64,000 bases of DNA, taken from positions 4,214,519 to 4,278,518 of the forward strand of contig CM041090.1 of assembly GCA_023079485.1 (NCBI GenBank), in the 5' to 3' direction. The notes under the pieces were generated by a model. It saw only the letters and a list, made by a program, of their open reading frames with translations, made no database searches and was not told the origin of the DNA. The stretch is from Archilochus colubris. Taxonomy: Eukaryota > Chordata > Aves > Apodiformes > Trochilidae. The position numbers and the translations under genes are program-made. Below, in pieces: positions 45,181 to 56,700 of the stretch. Numbering within the stretch: position 1 is the first letter of the stretch; each line of letters opens with the position of its first letter.

Positions 45181-48100
45181 ACCTATAAGATAAGAAAGTA
45201 TAAAGATAGTCAAGCATTAAGTAACAGCCAGATAGAAAAGGGGCCTGAAATCATCAAGGCACAGTTCTGGGTGTTGGAATCACTGCAGCCAGAAAGGGCA
45301 CTGTACCCCTTGCCCTCCCCCCCGCCTCATGCTCCCACCTGACTCCACAAGCCAGAAAGGTCAGAACAAACCAGAGGGAAAACTTTTTTTTTTTTTTTTT
45401 TTTCAAAGGCTTGGACCTTTTCCAGCTTCAATTCCCAAGCTAAATCACTGCAGGAGGGAGGCCCAGCTGTGAGCTGCAGTGAGCAATCAAAAAGAAACAA
45501 AGGGCAGGGTTCCATGGCTCCTGTGAAGGAGGACACTGAGGATTCAAAGAGGAACCACTGAAGACACTGCCTAGGCTAGGTAAGCAAGAACCTAGACAAT
45601 GTCCAATCAAGTGTAAACTCTAGAAAAACCAAGTTATTTTTTTTTAATAAGAGAAAAAAAAAATAGTGTCTCAACATAGCAAGTTCAAACCAGCTCAGGA
45701 TTTTGTGGCATCTCACTGCAGCATTCTGATCTGGCTGCAGGAACACTAGACCTACCTATAGCATATTATCAAACCAATCTCAGTAAAGAGCAGTATTTAG
45801 AACAGTATTAAAGGGATTAAAAAAATAAAAAAGCCAAATGGACATGACAAAACAGTAACTCTGATGTGCTTGGAAAAAAAATTGCATACATGCTTTTTTC
45901 AGAAATTAAATCCAATCACCAGGTATTATGTTGCTACAAAGTAGGCAAACGACATCCTGGGACATGTTAGGTGTGACACAGAAGCAGTGATTGCATTCCT
46001 CTCCAGGTATATGAGACTTCAGCCAACAGACCACACCCAGCCTCACATCTCCTTTTTTTTGTTGTTTTTTTATAAAACTGATGCAAAAATCAGAGACATT
46101 CTAGTGGAAAGAAACGAAAATTAGAGTGTAGAAATCACGACCTGGAAAAAACAACTGAAAGACCTGGGTGTGTTTAGTCTTAGAAAGGTAACACTGAAGG
46201 GAACAGAACAGTCTGCACACAATATGACTACAGCAGTAAGTCACAAGAAAAGAGAGAAGAGCTCAACTCTTCTTCCACATTGTAGAAACAGCTCAAATGA
46301 TAAACAAGATTCACTCTGGATATGAAGAAATAAGTTCATATGGTGCCAAAGTGGTGACATACTAAAAAAGGGTTACCTGTGACATAAACTCCAGCACTGG
46401 CTTTTCTTTTGAGAAAAAGAATAAACACCTGATGAAGATGCTATGGCATTGCAAAGACTAGATCCCTTCTTGAAGTCCATTCAGCCCCACACCTATAATT
46501 TGATGTAAACTGGTGAGAGCTCTGTTCTGCTGGCAGAGCCCTGCTCAAGGGAACAGATTTTCAGCTGTACATCACTACAGATACAGCCACTTCTAAATAA
46601 CATGGAAGGGGGGGGGGATAGTGGAAGCACCGTTTTTTCTCTTTCACCACACTCCATGCACTAATCCATCTTCGGCACTGAAGCAGCCATGCTGATGCCA
46701 TCAGCCATGGTGGCAATGGCACAGAAAGGTGACAGGACTCTTCATCAGGCAGATGACACCAGCCAAGCCTTCTCTCTGCTTACTAGCTGCTGCAGAACAA
46801 CCTGCAGTTAGAGAATTCCCTTCTCTAAAAAAGATGGGCAACCCCTCCAACCCCAGAGTGAGACTGATGGACATCTTCTTCCATTATGACAGCATTGGAG
46901 CTAGAAAATAACTGATAACATCTTCTTCATGAGGAAAAGAGAAAAAAAAAATCAGATTTATACAGCCACCACATGCCTATGAAAGGGCAAGAAACACACA
47001 CAGCAAAATGACTGCTCTGTTCAGTGTGGCAATGATGGGGAGAGGCACAAACTGGCCTCTCCTGCAACCCTGCCATCACAGTTTTTGAGAATCAGCCTGG
47101 AAAAGAAAGCACTGCAACTGATCCAACAGGTCTGTTTCTTCCATCTCAGAGCCCACATCTGCCTCAAGGAACATTTGAAAGGTTCTTTGAGACTAAGCAA
47201 ATAAAATCCTGGAAAGAGGCAGTAGCAGACAGAACAAGCACACATCCAGTACACTGCAAACGGGTTCCATATCTTGCTTCGTGTCCTTCTTCCAGCAGCA
47301 AAAGGGACCAGGTTCCTCCAAAAAGAGATGAAGGTGGGCAATATTTGGGCACAATTGATTAGAAAACTGATACTTCTAACTCACACTTGTGTCAATTAAC
47401 TTTCTGTGGCCCACAGGTCTGCTTGGAAAACCAGTACATTTCCTTACACCTGTGCTGCCTGACCACCATTACCTTGTGGCTCAAGAACATCCCCTATCTC
47501 ATGCAAGAAATTCCTGATGCTTATAAAAAACATCTACGAGAATCTTAGTGCATTCTCCAGTAAACACTTGCACTGACCCTTGTGCTCAGCTAATTATTCA
47601 GAGCATACACCTCGTGTTTGCTTCTTTCTAACACATCACAACCAACTGCATTAAAAAATGCACTTTTAATCTCTGCATCCTTTTGCTTCTCTATCTCATT
47701 ACTGCATGCTCCTCACAAGACAATAAAGTTACTTCATGTTTGTAAAGTCTCTAAATTCAAAGTGGCTGTTCCTAATACAAATAATTAGTGAAGATGATTC
47801 CTAGGATAAAAGACATCTCAAGAGAAAAAATAATACTCAGTTGCAGAGGGTGGAAGAAGCCTTTACCTACCCTTGATTTTAGACAGCAGCATCTGTTTTT
47901 GGAACCCAGCTAGAGAAGGCCTTAAATTTCTAGAGAAAGAAATTGTAGCTTCTCAGACAGGTTTGTGCTCACTAAGAGACTTGACCAGGTTTATAGAAAT
48001 GTGATTTTCTCAAGAAGGGTACATGACATACCAGCAACACATGTGGGAGAGAAATAGCATCATTTACCCATCAGCTTTGACCCTGGTACCATTTGGGAGC

Positions 48101-48829
48101 ACAGCTCCAAGCCATACTGGACCAGACCCTGGTCACCATGACCCCTGGCAGCACCCTCAGAGCACATGTCCCATGCAGGCCCTATGTCCTGAGCATCCAG
48201 CTGCTCAGCTCAGCTCCTGCTGCTCAGGGCTGGAATAACCATCAGGTCTGCCCAGCTCAGGAAGAACAAACAAATGAGAATTTGACGTTTACACACCCCT
48301 GAGTGGGGACAGGGTGAAGATGCACACCAAGCCAGGAGAAGAGCTCCTGCCCTCCTACTGAGAGGCTCCCTTTCCTTTCACCCACATCTCACTCAGCACC
48401 TCTGCAGCAGCAGTGCCTGAGGAAACTCCGACAAAACTTAAAAAGCCCAGGCAAAAAAATATTGGAAAATCAAATGCTGACATGGTAACAATTCCTGCAG
48501 CAACCCCTCTCCTCCCTACCTTTTCATATAACACAGCTTCATCTCTGTCTGCACAACTGCTCATTGCCACACAATGACATTTGAGATGTTGTCGGGGGGA
48601 AAATATGAAGAAGAAAAGGTTTCTTTACAAGTGTTTTCTCTGGAAGCTCGTTGCCTGGACTTACAGTTGCAAAAGAGTACTGCATGGAATGGAAAAAAAA
48701 AAACACAACAAGTTATTTTCCAGGGAGGAAGCATAATTTTCTGCCAAAAAATTCTCCACAAGCCACCTCCCTCCAGTAGTCCTGTGGAGAGCTCCAAATT
48801 CCTCCTGGAAACCCTGACCTCAGAGGAGA

Positions 48830-50420
48830 CACAAAAGTCTGCAAGTTCCCCGTTATCCCTAAATCACAGCGCATCTCTCCGGAACGCACAGCTCTGGTGG
48901 GACCCTTCCCCTTTCATGACAAAAAAAAAAACCCCAAACCACTTTGCACACAGAGTCGCGTTTCTGCCACTCACACATCACAGCGTGTGCAGCCGAAATC
49001 AGAAGACGCGCAGGATTGAGGGCAACGGGATATCGTAAATCAGAGCAGATGACTGGTGCCGGGCAAAGCACTGATTAAACACCGCCGCAGTTCGAGAGAT
49101 AGCAACTCCTGCCCTGTCCTACCCGCAGTTTGCTGATGGGGCAATGGCACTCACACACCACCCCGGGGCTAAGTGGGATTTCTCTCCTCTCAGCCCACCC
49201 ACCGTGGCAGCCTGGCAGTGGCCAGGCAGAACCCCCACCCCCGACTCCCATCCTTCTGGCAACCGGGGTCGGGCTGGGGCACAGCTCCTGTTCGCAGGCC
49301 GCTCACGGGGCGGCCCCGCTCTGGTCGCCGCTCCCGACATCCCGGTGGCTGCGCCCGACGGGACGGACAGCGCGGGTTTTCCATTCGGGGAGCGCTGACC
49401 AATGCAAAGCCAGAGAGACTGGGCCGGCGGGCGGGGGATGGGGAAGGGGGCGTGGGGGCCGTAATTAACCCTCTTCACGCACTTTACCGGACCGGTACCA
49501 CAGTTGCCTCCCACAGTCCATGTGTGCCACCCACGAAGTCGCTCCCACGCGGGTGGCAGGAGCACCCCCCCCACCGCCGAGACCTTCCCACCGACTTCCC
49601 AAACTTTCTCCGCTGCGTTGCGCAGGGGCTCAGCCCTCAGCCCCGGGCACCCCTGCTGCCCCTGAAAGCTGCGGGAAAGGCGAGCTGCACCGGGGCGGGA
49701 GTCGGGGATCCCGGAGAGCAACGCGGAGCCCACGGTCTCGCCGGGCCGGCCACGGCTCCCGGCCGGGCGCTGCCCCCCCGTCCTTCCCAAACTTGCCCCG
49801 CGCTCGGCTGGACCGGGCCAAGCCTCGCCGGTGCCGGATACGGCTCCGCTGCGTGCAGCGCTGCCCACCGCCGTCCCCGATCACCGTCCCGGTGCCGAGT
49901 TGCGCGGCCGCCCCCCGGCTCCCCCCACCCCTTGCCGCCACTGCGGAGCGGAGGTAGCCCAGCGGATCCCCCCCCAGCTGCCCCGGTCCCGGTCCGCGAC
50001 CCGTCGCTACCATGCGCCTCCGCCGATCCCGGGGCCGCCGCTGCCATCCAGCCGCGGGGCGGGTCGGGTCGGGTCGGGTCGGGTCTGGTCCGCCCCGCCC
50101 GGCGGCCTCTCGGTCCCGCCTCCCACTGGCCACGTCGGTCCCGGCCTCCTCGGCCCCCGCCCCGCCGGGGGATCCGCTGCCGCTGCGCGCTTCCGGCCAA
50201 GGGGCTGCGCGCGTTTCCTGCGCACACCCTCCGCATCTCCCCTTCTGGCGGTTCCGGGAGGAGATCGGGGGGCACCGGGCTGAACCCCAGGGACATCGAG
50301 CTCAGCTCCGCCGCCGGGGCCCTCGGCGAACGGCCGAGGGATGGGGGGGCGGAAACCGAGTGCTCGCGAAGCGCCCTTTGCAGTTCGGTTCTGGCGCGGC
50401 AGGGGGGGTGTCAGGCTGGG
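48830..50420. promoter_or_regulatory. SLC39A13: CpG island, probable SLC39A13 promoter and non-coding exon 1
   Basis: CpG dinucleotides rise from about 48.83 kb and are very dense at 49.25-50.40 kb, then end abruptly at an ATT array. It is the only strong CpG island upstream of SLC39A13, whose coding start has a 5' UTR splice acceptor and so needs a distant exon 1. Candidate minus-strand donors include GCGG|GTAGGA near 49122-49130 and ATG|GTAGCG near 50005-50012; neither is convincing. A divergent plus-strand transcript is equally possible. Confidence 0.65.
50061..50085 (+). repeat. Five tandem GGGTC units (G-quadruplex-prone)
   Basis: Five exact GGGTC copies sit in the CpG island, giving five G3 runs separated by 2-base loops. 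This pattern folds readily into a G-quadruplex on the plus strand, which is the template strand if SLC39A13 starts here. Confidence 0.85.
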
Positions 50421-50455
50421 CAGGACTTGGCTCTCCAGAACGTGCTTCCTGGGGG

Positions 50456-50542
<87 letters not shown>

Positions 50543-50592
50543 GTTGTTGTTGTTGTTCTTGTTCTTGTTCTTGTTCTTGTTATTATTATTAC
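50456..50592 (+). repeat. Compound microsatellite (ATT)n-(GTT)n-(CTTGTT)n-(ATT)n
   Basis: About 29 ATT units run from 50456 to 50542, followed by a short GTT run, about four CTTGTT units, and ATT units to 50592. It abuts the right edge of the CpG island. The nested units suggest stepwise mutation of an original ATT array. Confidence 0.95.
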
Positions 50593-52319
50593 GGTTACAG
50601 ACGTGTAAAGACGAGTCCAGTGGAAAGCTGGTTTTGGACAGGATTTTTGGAAGCTGGTAGAGCAGAAGGAAGTATGGAAGCCTTCTCTAGAACTTAGCTT
50701 CCAAATGGTTGTTAAAATACAGTGGCTTCTAAATGTGTTTGCCTCCTCCTCACAGGTTCCTTACAGCTTTTATGGGGACACTTGTGGAACCCCCGAACTC
50801 CATCAGCCCCTGATGTTCTGAATAGGAGTAGTGACGAACACGCAGGTTCTTACAGAGAGGTTCAGAAACTGCACATGCTCAAGAAACCAGGTCCGAGGAG
50901 AACAAAGATTTACTTCTGTACAAGCTGAGACAGTTTGGAGTTACATGGTTTCCTATGTGTACGCTTTTCAAAACATACAAATGTACCTTTTAGTTCCCTC
51001 TCTCACCATTTCCCCCAAGACACATCTTGTTTCCCACTACGATTTGGGATGAATCCCATTCCCCAGGGGCACGGTGCTGGTGCTGACGCTTGCTTTCTCC
51101 AGCTTGTCCCCAGCCTCCTGACATCACAGCGTTGTCATGCCCTGGAGGCAGGGATTCATCCAGCAGCATCACCCTGCTCTGCTTCAGCCACTCTGTGTTC
51201 CTGCCACGGGAATCCAATCCTTCCTGCCACGGCACTGCAGATGCAGCTGAAGAAAACTTACACCTTTCCCACGCACAAGCAGAGCAATTGTACAGGAAGC
51301 TGAATTCTGAAGGTGAATTTTCAACAGAAAAATATTTCACATTTTTGTTTTTGGATATCATAAGATGGATGATTCCTGTGTTCCTCAGCTGCCTTCCTAA
51401 TGCCTGAATCATTGCCACCAACCTTCACCAAGAGTTCCCTGTGCTGATGGATTATACACAGAACTATCACAGTTACAACAGGCATCTCCTCAGGTAAACC
51501 AGGCCACACTGAGAATGTCTTGTAATCAATAGTGGTATCAGAGAAGGGACTTGACTTCAGCAAGGTGGGATTTCCCTGCCAGAAATTCAGTTTAATTTGT
51601 ATCCTGCCATAGGCCAACACAGGAAGAATTCTGTGTACTCTGCATATGAAATGTGTACTCAGCAGCTTGTGTCATCAGGTGGCAGCTGCTACTACACTGC
51701 ATCACATGGGGCTTTTTCACTGGTACTGACTTCTTAACTAGTGGATTTTCTAGAGGTCAGTATGGCAAAACCAAGAGTACAGCAGGCTGGGTCCAGAAGC
51801 AGGTACTTTGTCACAATAGTGACTAAATGACTGGAGCTGGGACCTTCTGCCTCCCCAAGCCACAGAGCCATTTCAGCCTTATTTCTTTGAACATGACTTT
51901 CAGGTCTCTGTATTTTTTATTAATTTTTTTTCTTCAGCTGAGGACAAAAAAAAAAAGCAGATCACTTTTAAAGGCAGACTAACAAAACCAGGCACAATAC
52001 ATCTAGTTCTCTTTGATTTGTAACATGTTCTTGCCTCTAACATCTTTACTTGGGTGTCTGCAACTCTCTTCCTTGTCTGCAATCATTGTCATGTCTTATA
52101 CATTTCTTGCCTGAGTGGGGCAATAGTGGAACTGAAACAGCTTTCCAGAAAAAAAATATAAACCCATTACAGCTCACTGGCATCCATGAAGACAGAGGTG
52201 TGGAGTACACCTAATGCACAGACACTGAAAGGATGGCATGTTCTGCATCCACAAAAGCTGAGTGGTATCTGTGGAGTTAGGCACATCTTTTGGACAAATA
52301 ATTTTCTTACTGAAAAATT

Positions 52320-52541
52320 CAATCACAGAATCACAGAACTGTCATGGCTGGAAAAAACCTTGAAGATCAGTCTATGGCCACACACCCCAACCAAAAAAAA
52401 AGAAAAGATAAAAAAAATTTATCTCATCATGCCCAGTAGAGCATGTCCTGAAGTGCCTCAGCTACACAGGTTTTAAATACCTCCTGGAATGGTGACTCCA
52501 GCACCTCCCTGGGCAATCCATTCCAGCTCTCAGTAGAGACA
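52320..52541 (-). mobile_element. CR1 LINE 3' fragment
   Basis: aatcacagaatcacagaact, gagcatgtcctgaagtgcct, tggtgactccagcacctccc and tgggcaatccattccagct. The second block is typical of a different CR1 subfamily from those at 9.0 and 35.3 kb. An A-rich insertion lies at 52390-52425. Confidence 0.9.
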
Positions 52542-52774
52542 TTTAATTAATGACAAATGCTGCAAAGAGATTGATTTTAAAAGCATTACTTTTTCATTAA
52601 TTAATTAATATTTTAAGTCCTACTTTGATTTAAAAAAATAGTACACTATTGGCTGGCCACCTCTCTGGAAAAAAAAAATCCGTTCAGAGCACTGAAGCAA
52701 AAAAAATGGGGTAAATATTAAAGGAAAAACGGAAAATCAATTATTCTCACACACCTGAAGGGTTATTGAGGTTT

Positions 52775-52975
52775 TTGGCTCCGGTAGCTGGCATTCGCTG
52801 GGCTCAGCTGGGTGCCGAGCTCCCGGAAAAGCTGCATTTGTGCAGAATTCCCGCAGGGAGGTGCTGCCTGCCCGCGGAACGAGGTGGCTGCGCCCGGAGC
52901 AACTTCTTTCCCTGCCGGGGCCTGAGCTCAAGCGGCTCTCGCTGGGGGAACGGGGAATTTCACCAGTGTCAGGGA
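52775..52975. promoter_or_regulatory. Small orphan CpG-rich patch
   Basis: About 14 CpGs fall in 190 bases, inside otherwise CpG-poor sequence. It includes gcccgcggaacgaggtggct, ctgcgcccggagcaac and caagcggctctcgctggggg. No gene, repeat or open frame explains it. It could be an unannotated promoter or enhancer, or a detached part of the 48.8-50.4 kb island. Confidence 0.45.
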
Positions 52976-53684
52976 AAGGAAGAAAATACAGCTGGTGGAT
53001 TCGATCTGATCTTCCACATAGCCAGAGGAAGCAAGCAATTCAAACCCAGGGTAATGGTACCGTGAGTGTAAAAGCCCCCAGTGCCGCAGGGGGTGACACT
53101 GACGCCATGGGAGATGTTCCTGCAGCCAGGAACAGCTTCAGGGGGAGTCAGACCCCGAGTGTCTCATGGCCAAGCATCTGCTCTGGTTGAAGGAGGGGAC
53201 CCCCGGAGGAGTCTGTCCCCCTGGACACCAGGGGGGGATATTCTTTCCTGCAGAAGAAATGTCGGTGGCTGAATTTCTGCTGTAAAAGTTAAAAGGGATC
53301 AGAGCAACTTAGTGTCTTTCTTCCTCACATTCATGTCCCCAGGACTTTCTTAAAACATTTTTAAATGTTCTTTTTCTTGTTTTACAGCCACAGAAGCTCA
53401 CTTTCTGAGGAAAAGAGTGGGACACCTGAAAGTGCACTAACTGCAAAGAGAAGGTACCAGAACCTCAGCAAAATCTCTGGAAAGGGCGTTAGCACTGCCA
53501 GATGAGGCAGGGTCAAGTAAAGAAACAGGGACAGACCATGACTGGGGGGGCAAGAAGATTTTAAAGAAATCTTCCCTAAAAAGGTGGCATGGCACTGGAA
53601 GAGGCATCCATGGTACTATGGTATCACTTGGGAGATTTTCATAAGTTCAGGTGGCCTCAACCTTGAGCAGCCTGATTTAATTGC

Positions 53685-53767
53685 AAAGCCTTGAGCAGCA
53701 GACTGGACTAAGTGACCTCCAGAGGTCCTGTCCAGCCTAAGGTTTTCTATGATCCTATGATTCAGAA
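53685..53767 (+). mobile_element. CR1 LINE 3' end, sense orientation
   Basis: actggactaagtgacctcca, gaggtcctgtccagcctaag and tatgatcctatgattcag give the CR1 tail and its octamer-like terminal repeat on the plus strand. It is the only recognised copy in this orientation. Confidence 0.85.
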
Positions 53768-56700
53768 AAAAACAGTTAGCAGGTGAACCAGGGGGACAGT
53801 CCTCTGTGTATATGACAGGGGCTTTGAGGCCCCAGGAATGGGCATTTTTGCCTGCTGTTTGGTGGGAGCCAAATGCAGTAACACTACTGCCTGGAAGTCC
53901 TGCTCTGACTCATCCAAGGACCCATTTCTGCAAGGCACAGCAGAAAAGAAGAAGTGACTGCTGAGCCCTCAGTGTGTGGGGGAGGGGAGCTGGCCCCATG
54001 GAAGCTCAGAACAGGGAATTTTAGTCTTACTCATCATATTATTTTTATATTTGGTTTTTCAGATGTAAACCTCAGTGCTTCTGTCAGCTTATTAACTCTG
54101 TGTGCACCACAAGTTTGTCCAGTAGCCCCAGTAGCTCCTCTGCTCCTGTCTCCATGCACAGATGCACAGCTCCCAGCATCTCACCAGTGTTTGTAAGGGA
54201 TTACTGGGCTGCCTGGGGAGGACTGTTTAACCTGGGCAGCTTTCACTGTCTTGCTGGAGGAAGAACAAAAAAAGAGACCTGGTCTGGGAAAGATTATTTC
54301 CAGAGAGCAGATGAGGGCTCGTGAGTGAAATGTGGCAGATGAGCCACAGAGGATTTATACAAGTTAGAACTGAGATTCACCCTGAAAAGGAGCTTCACAC
54401 ACTCTCAAAAAATGTAAGCGAGAAAAGGAAGGGAAATCTAAATAACCACAAACAACAAGTAGTGCTGGAAGGTCTAGCAGAAACCAGACCTCTAGCAGAA
54501 GACCTGCATGGGTTTATTCCTTGCTGAGATTTCAGACTTAAACAATGAGGCCACAATATTACCCTGCCAAGATGGGTTATCAGTATGTGTTATGTGTTTG
54601 ATACAGTATCTTTATCTGATATCTAAATTCTGGGTTCTGACCATGAAAGAGGGCTTTCTTATGTGCTTCTGTGCTCAGTAATGAAACCCCTCATTCCTAC
54701 AACCTAACACACCTTCTTCATGGCTATGGGGTTCAGCCCATGGTTCCTGCCCCTTTGCAGTTCAGCATGGGTGTTTCAGTATCAGTGTTGCAGACATACA
54801 AATCCTTTATAACCAACACCTTCATTCTCTATACAGAGATCTCCCTCTCTCCCTCCCTCCTTTCCTAGTGTGGTCCATATTCTGTACTCTAGTGCCAAGA
54901 CTCACTCTCAGTTACTGTGAGCAGTGAGACCTGGGCTGTCACTCACCTTGAGTGCTGAAAGCTCCAGGCTGCACAGTGTTACACACTCTGGAAGTGTAGT
55001 AGCCATCCCTTGGCAGAGCTGTAAGATCAGTGTTCACAGGGTTTGAGGCATGGCCTGCAGAAAAAGTTGAACATCAGGCCCCATAAGGAATGGGCTCATG
55101 ACATCTAAAATCTTCCCCAAAACAGAAATGCTGTGATTCAGAACAGTGCTCACACCAAGCCAGCAGAAACACAATTCAATTCTCCAACTTCTAAAATGGA
55201 GGAGGATCCATTATTAGTATTCACCAAAAAAATTCCAAGCCCAGGTATCAGAGCCTGGTATAGTTTCTGCTTATGAGGATGTCACAACAGAGTAGAGGGG
55301 TTTAATCTCCTTTCAGACTCTTGATGAATCTGTGCAGTTTCCATTTGAGTAAAATACAAAACTACTGAGCAGGTTGGCACAAACAGAAGGTAAGAAGGCC
55401 AAGGAGATCATCTCCTGCTGTGTTTCAGTCTGACATGCTGCATGCTGGAATACATTCTCAGAGACGGAAGAAAATGATGAGATTAGGGTTTTTCCATTTC
55501 TGTTTGTCTAGGGTGACACAAGTTGTATAAACTTGGCACTAAATAAAGCACAACTGATAGCAAAGTTCACCTGAGGTATTTCAAAGTAGGTGGGGGAAGC
55601 CCTTTTGTTTTTTTTCTTTTCTAGTTGGCAAAGAAGCCCAGGGCTGGAGCAGCAGTGAGGGTGCCACAGGCAATGCTGAAACTTGGTGTCAGACACTATA
55701 ATGGAGAATTCAGAACAAGAACAGAGAATTGCCACTGAAGCTCAACTAATATTTACTATTACCAGACATGTGAGAAGTCTGAAGTTATGGTTACACAAAA
55801 CAACTCACACACAACATCCAAGATGAGCAATCCAGTACATAGCAATGGTTTCCTGGTGCTGTGAGCACAGATGAGAAGCTGCAAGACAGAAGTACACTTA
55901 GCAGAAACAAGATGAATGGTTAGAAGGAAAAGCCAAGTAGCCTGGTGCAAGAAAGGTTGTGGAGGGACCAACTCAGAATCTAAGTTTTAGGAAGAGAAAA
56001 TTGGGATGTAGCCATTACTGTCACAAAGAAGAGGACTAGAAAACTGATCTTAGTGGAGTTACATATGGATGGTATCAGATGCAATAGTGACAGAGACAGG
56101 AGAGCTGAGAAAAGTGGTGAAATGCAGTACTGCCACACTATCTTTTATCTTTTATTTTATATTCCATGAAGCCAAAACTCTTGTCACACTGAGAGGTCAT
56201 GTGGAACCTCAGTTTCTCTTTCTTTCAGAAGTCAGGAAGCTTGAAAAGTTTGAAAACGATGGAATTGACAAAACTGAAAAATCTGAACACACATTCACAC
56301 ACCTGCATTTATTCCAGCACAGGCATTTACTTACATTGAGGGAAAATGGATCTGCTGGTTGGTGGAGCCAGTGGCTTCACAAAGATCACAGATCCTGAGT
56401 CTGAAATCTTATCTACCACCCTCATTTCTTGCTATTGCCACAGACCTCTTCTCAGCAGTCTGGGGTTTTGCTCCCCTAATGCTGGGCTTGTCCTACACAG
56501 CTGCCCACCCCTGATAACACAGCTGAGGAGCCCAGAGGAAGTTGTACAAAAGATGCTTTTGTCAGCACTGCTTCCCACACAGACCCATCTCCCATCTCCT
56601 TTCTTACTGTAAATTGACATCAGAGCTGCTGAATCATGATAGGGGAGTCACAAAAATGTTAGTTATGCTGTAGAAACAAGGCCCCCTCCCTTTCACTGTT

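Larger units (their letters stand above)
43843..48830 (-). other. SLC39A13: Probable SLC39A13 intron 1
   Basis: Lies between the exon 2 acceptor and the upstream CpG island. It holds a decayed coiled-coil gene copy (44728-44950), a LINE reverse-transcriptase relic (45054-45180), a poly-T run (45384-45403) and a poly-G run near 46608. A possible minus-strand donor (CAG|GTCAGT) near 44170 might mark an alternative 5' exon. Intron status rests on the assumption that the promoter is the CpG island. Confidence 0.5.

Noticed and set aside
50005..50012. Splice donor for SLC39A13 exon 1 in the CpG island
   Set aside because: The minus-strand ATG|GTAGCG is a weak donor and alternatives exist; exon 1 cannot be placed without transcript data.
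49173..50660. 495-codon plus-strand open frame ending in a long Leu run
   Set aside because: It crosses a CpG island (few stops by composition) and an ATT array read as Leu/Ile/Tyr repeats. Pro/Arg/Ala-rich content without a family.
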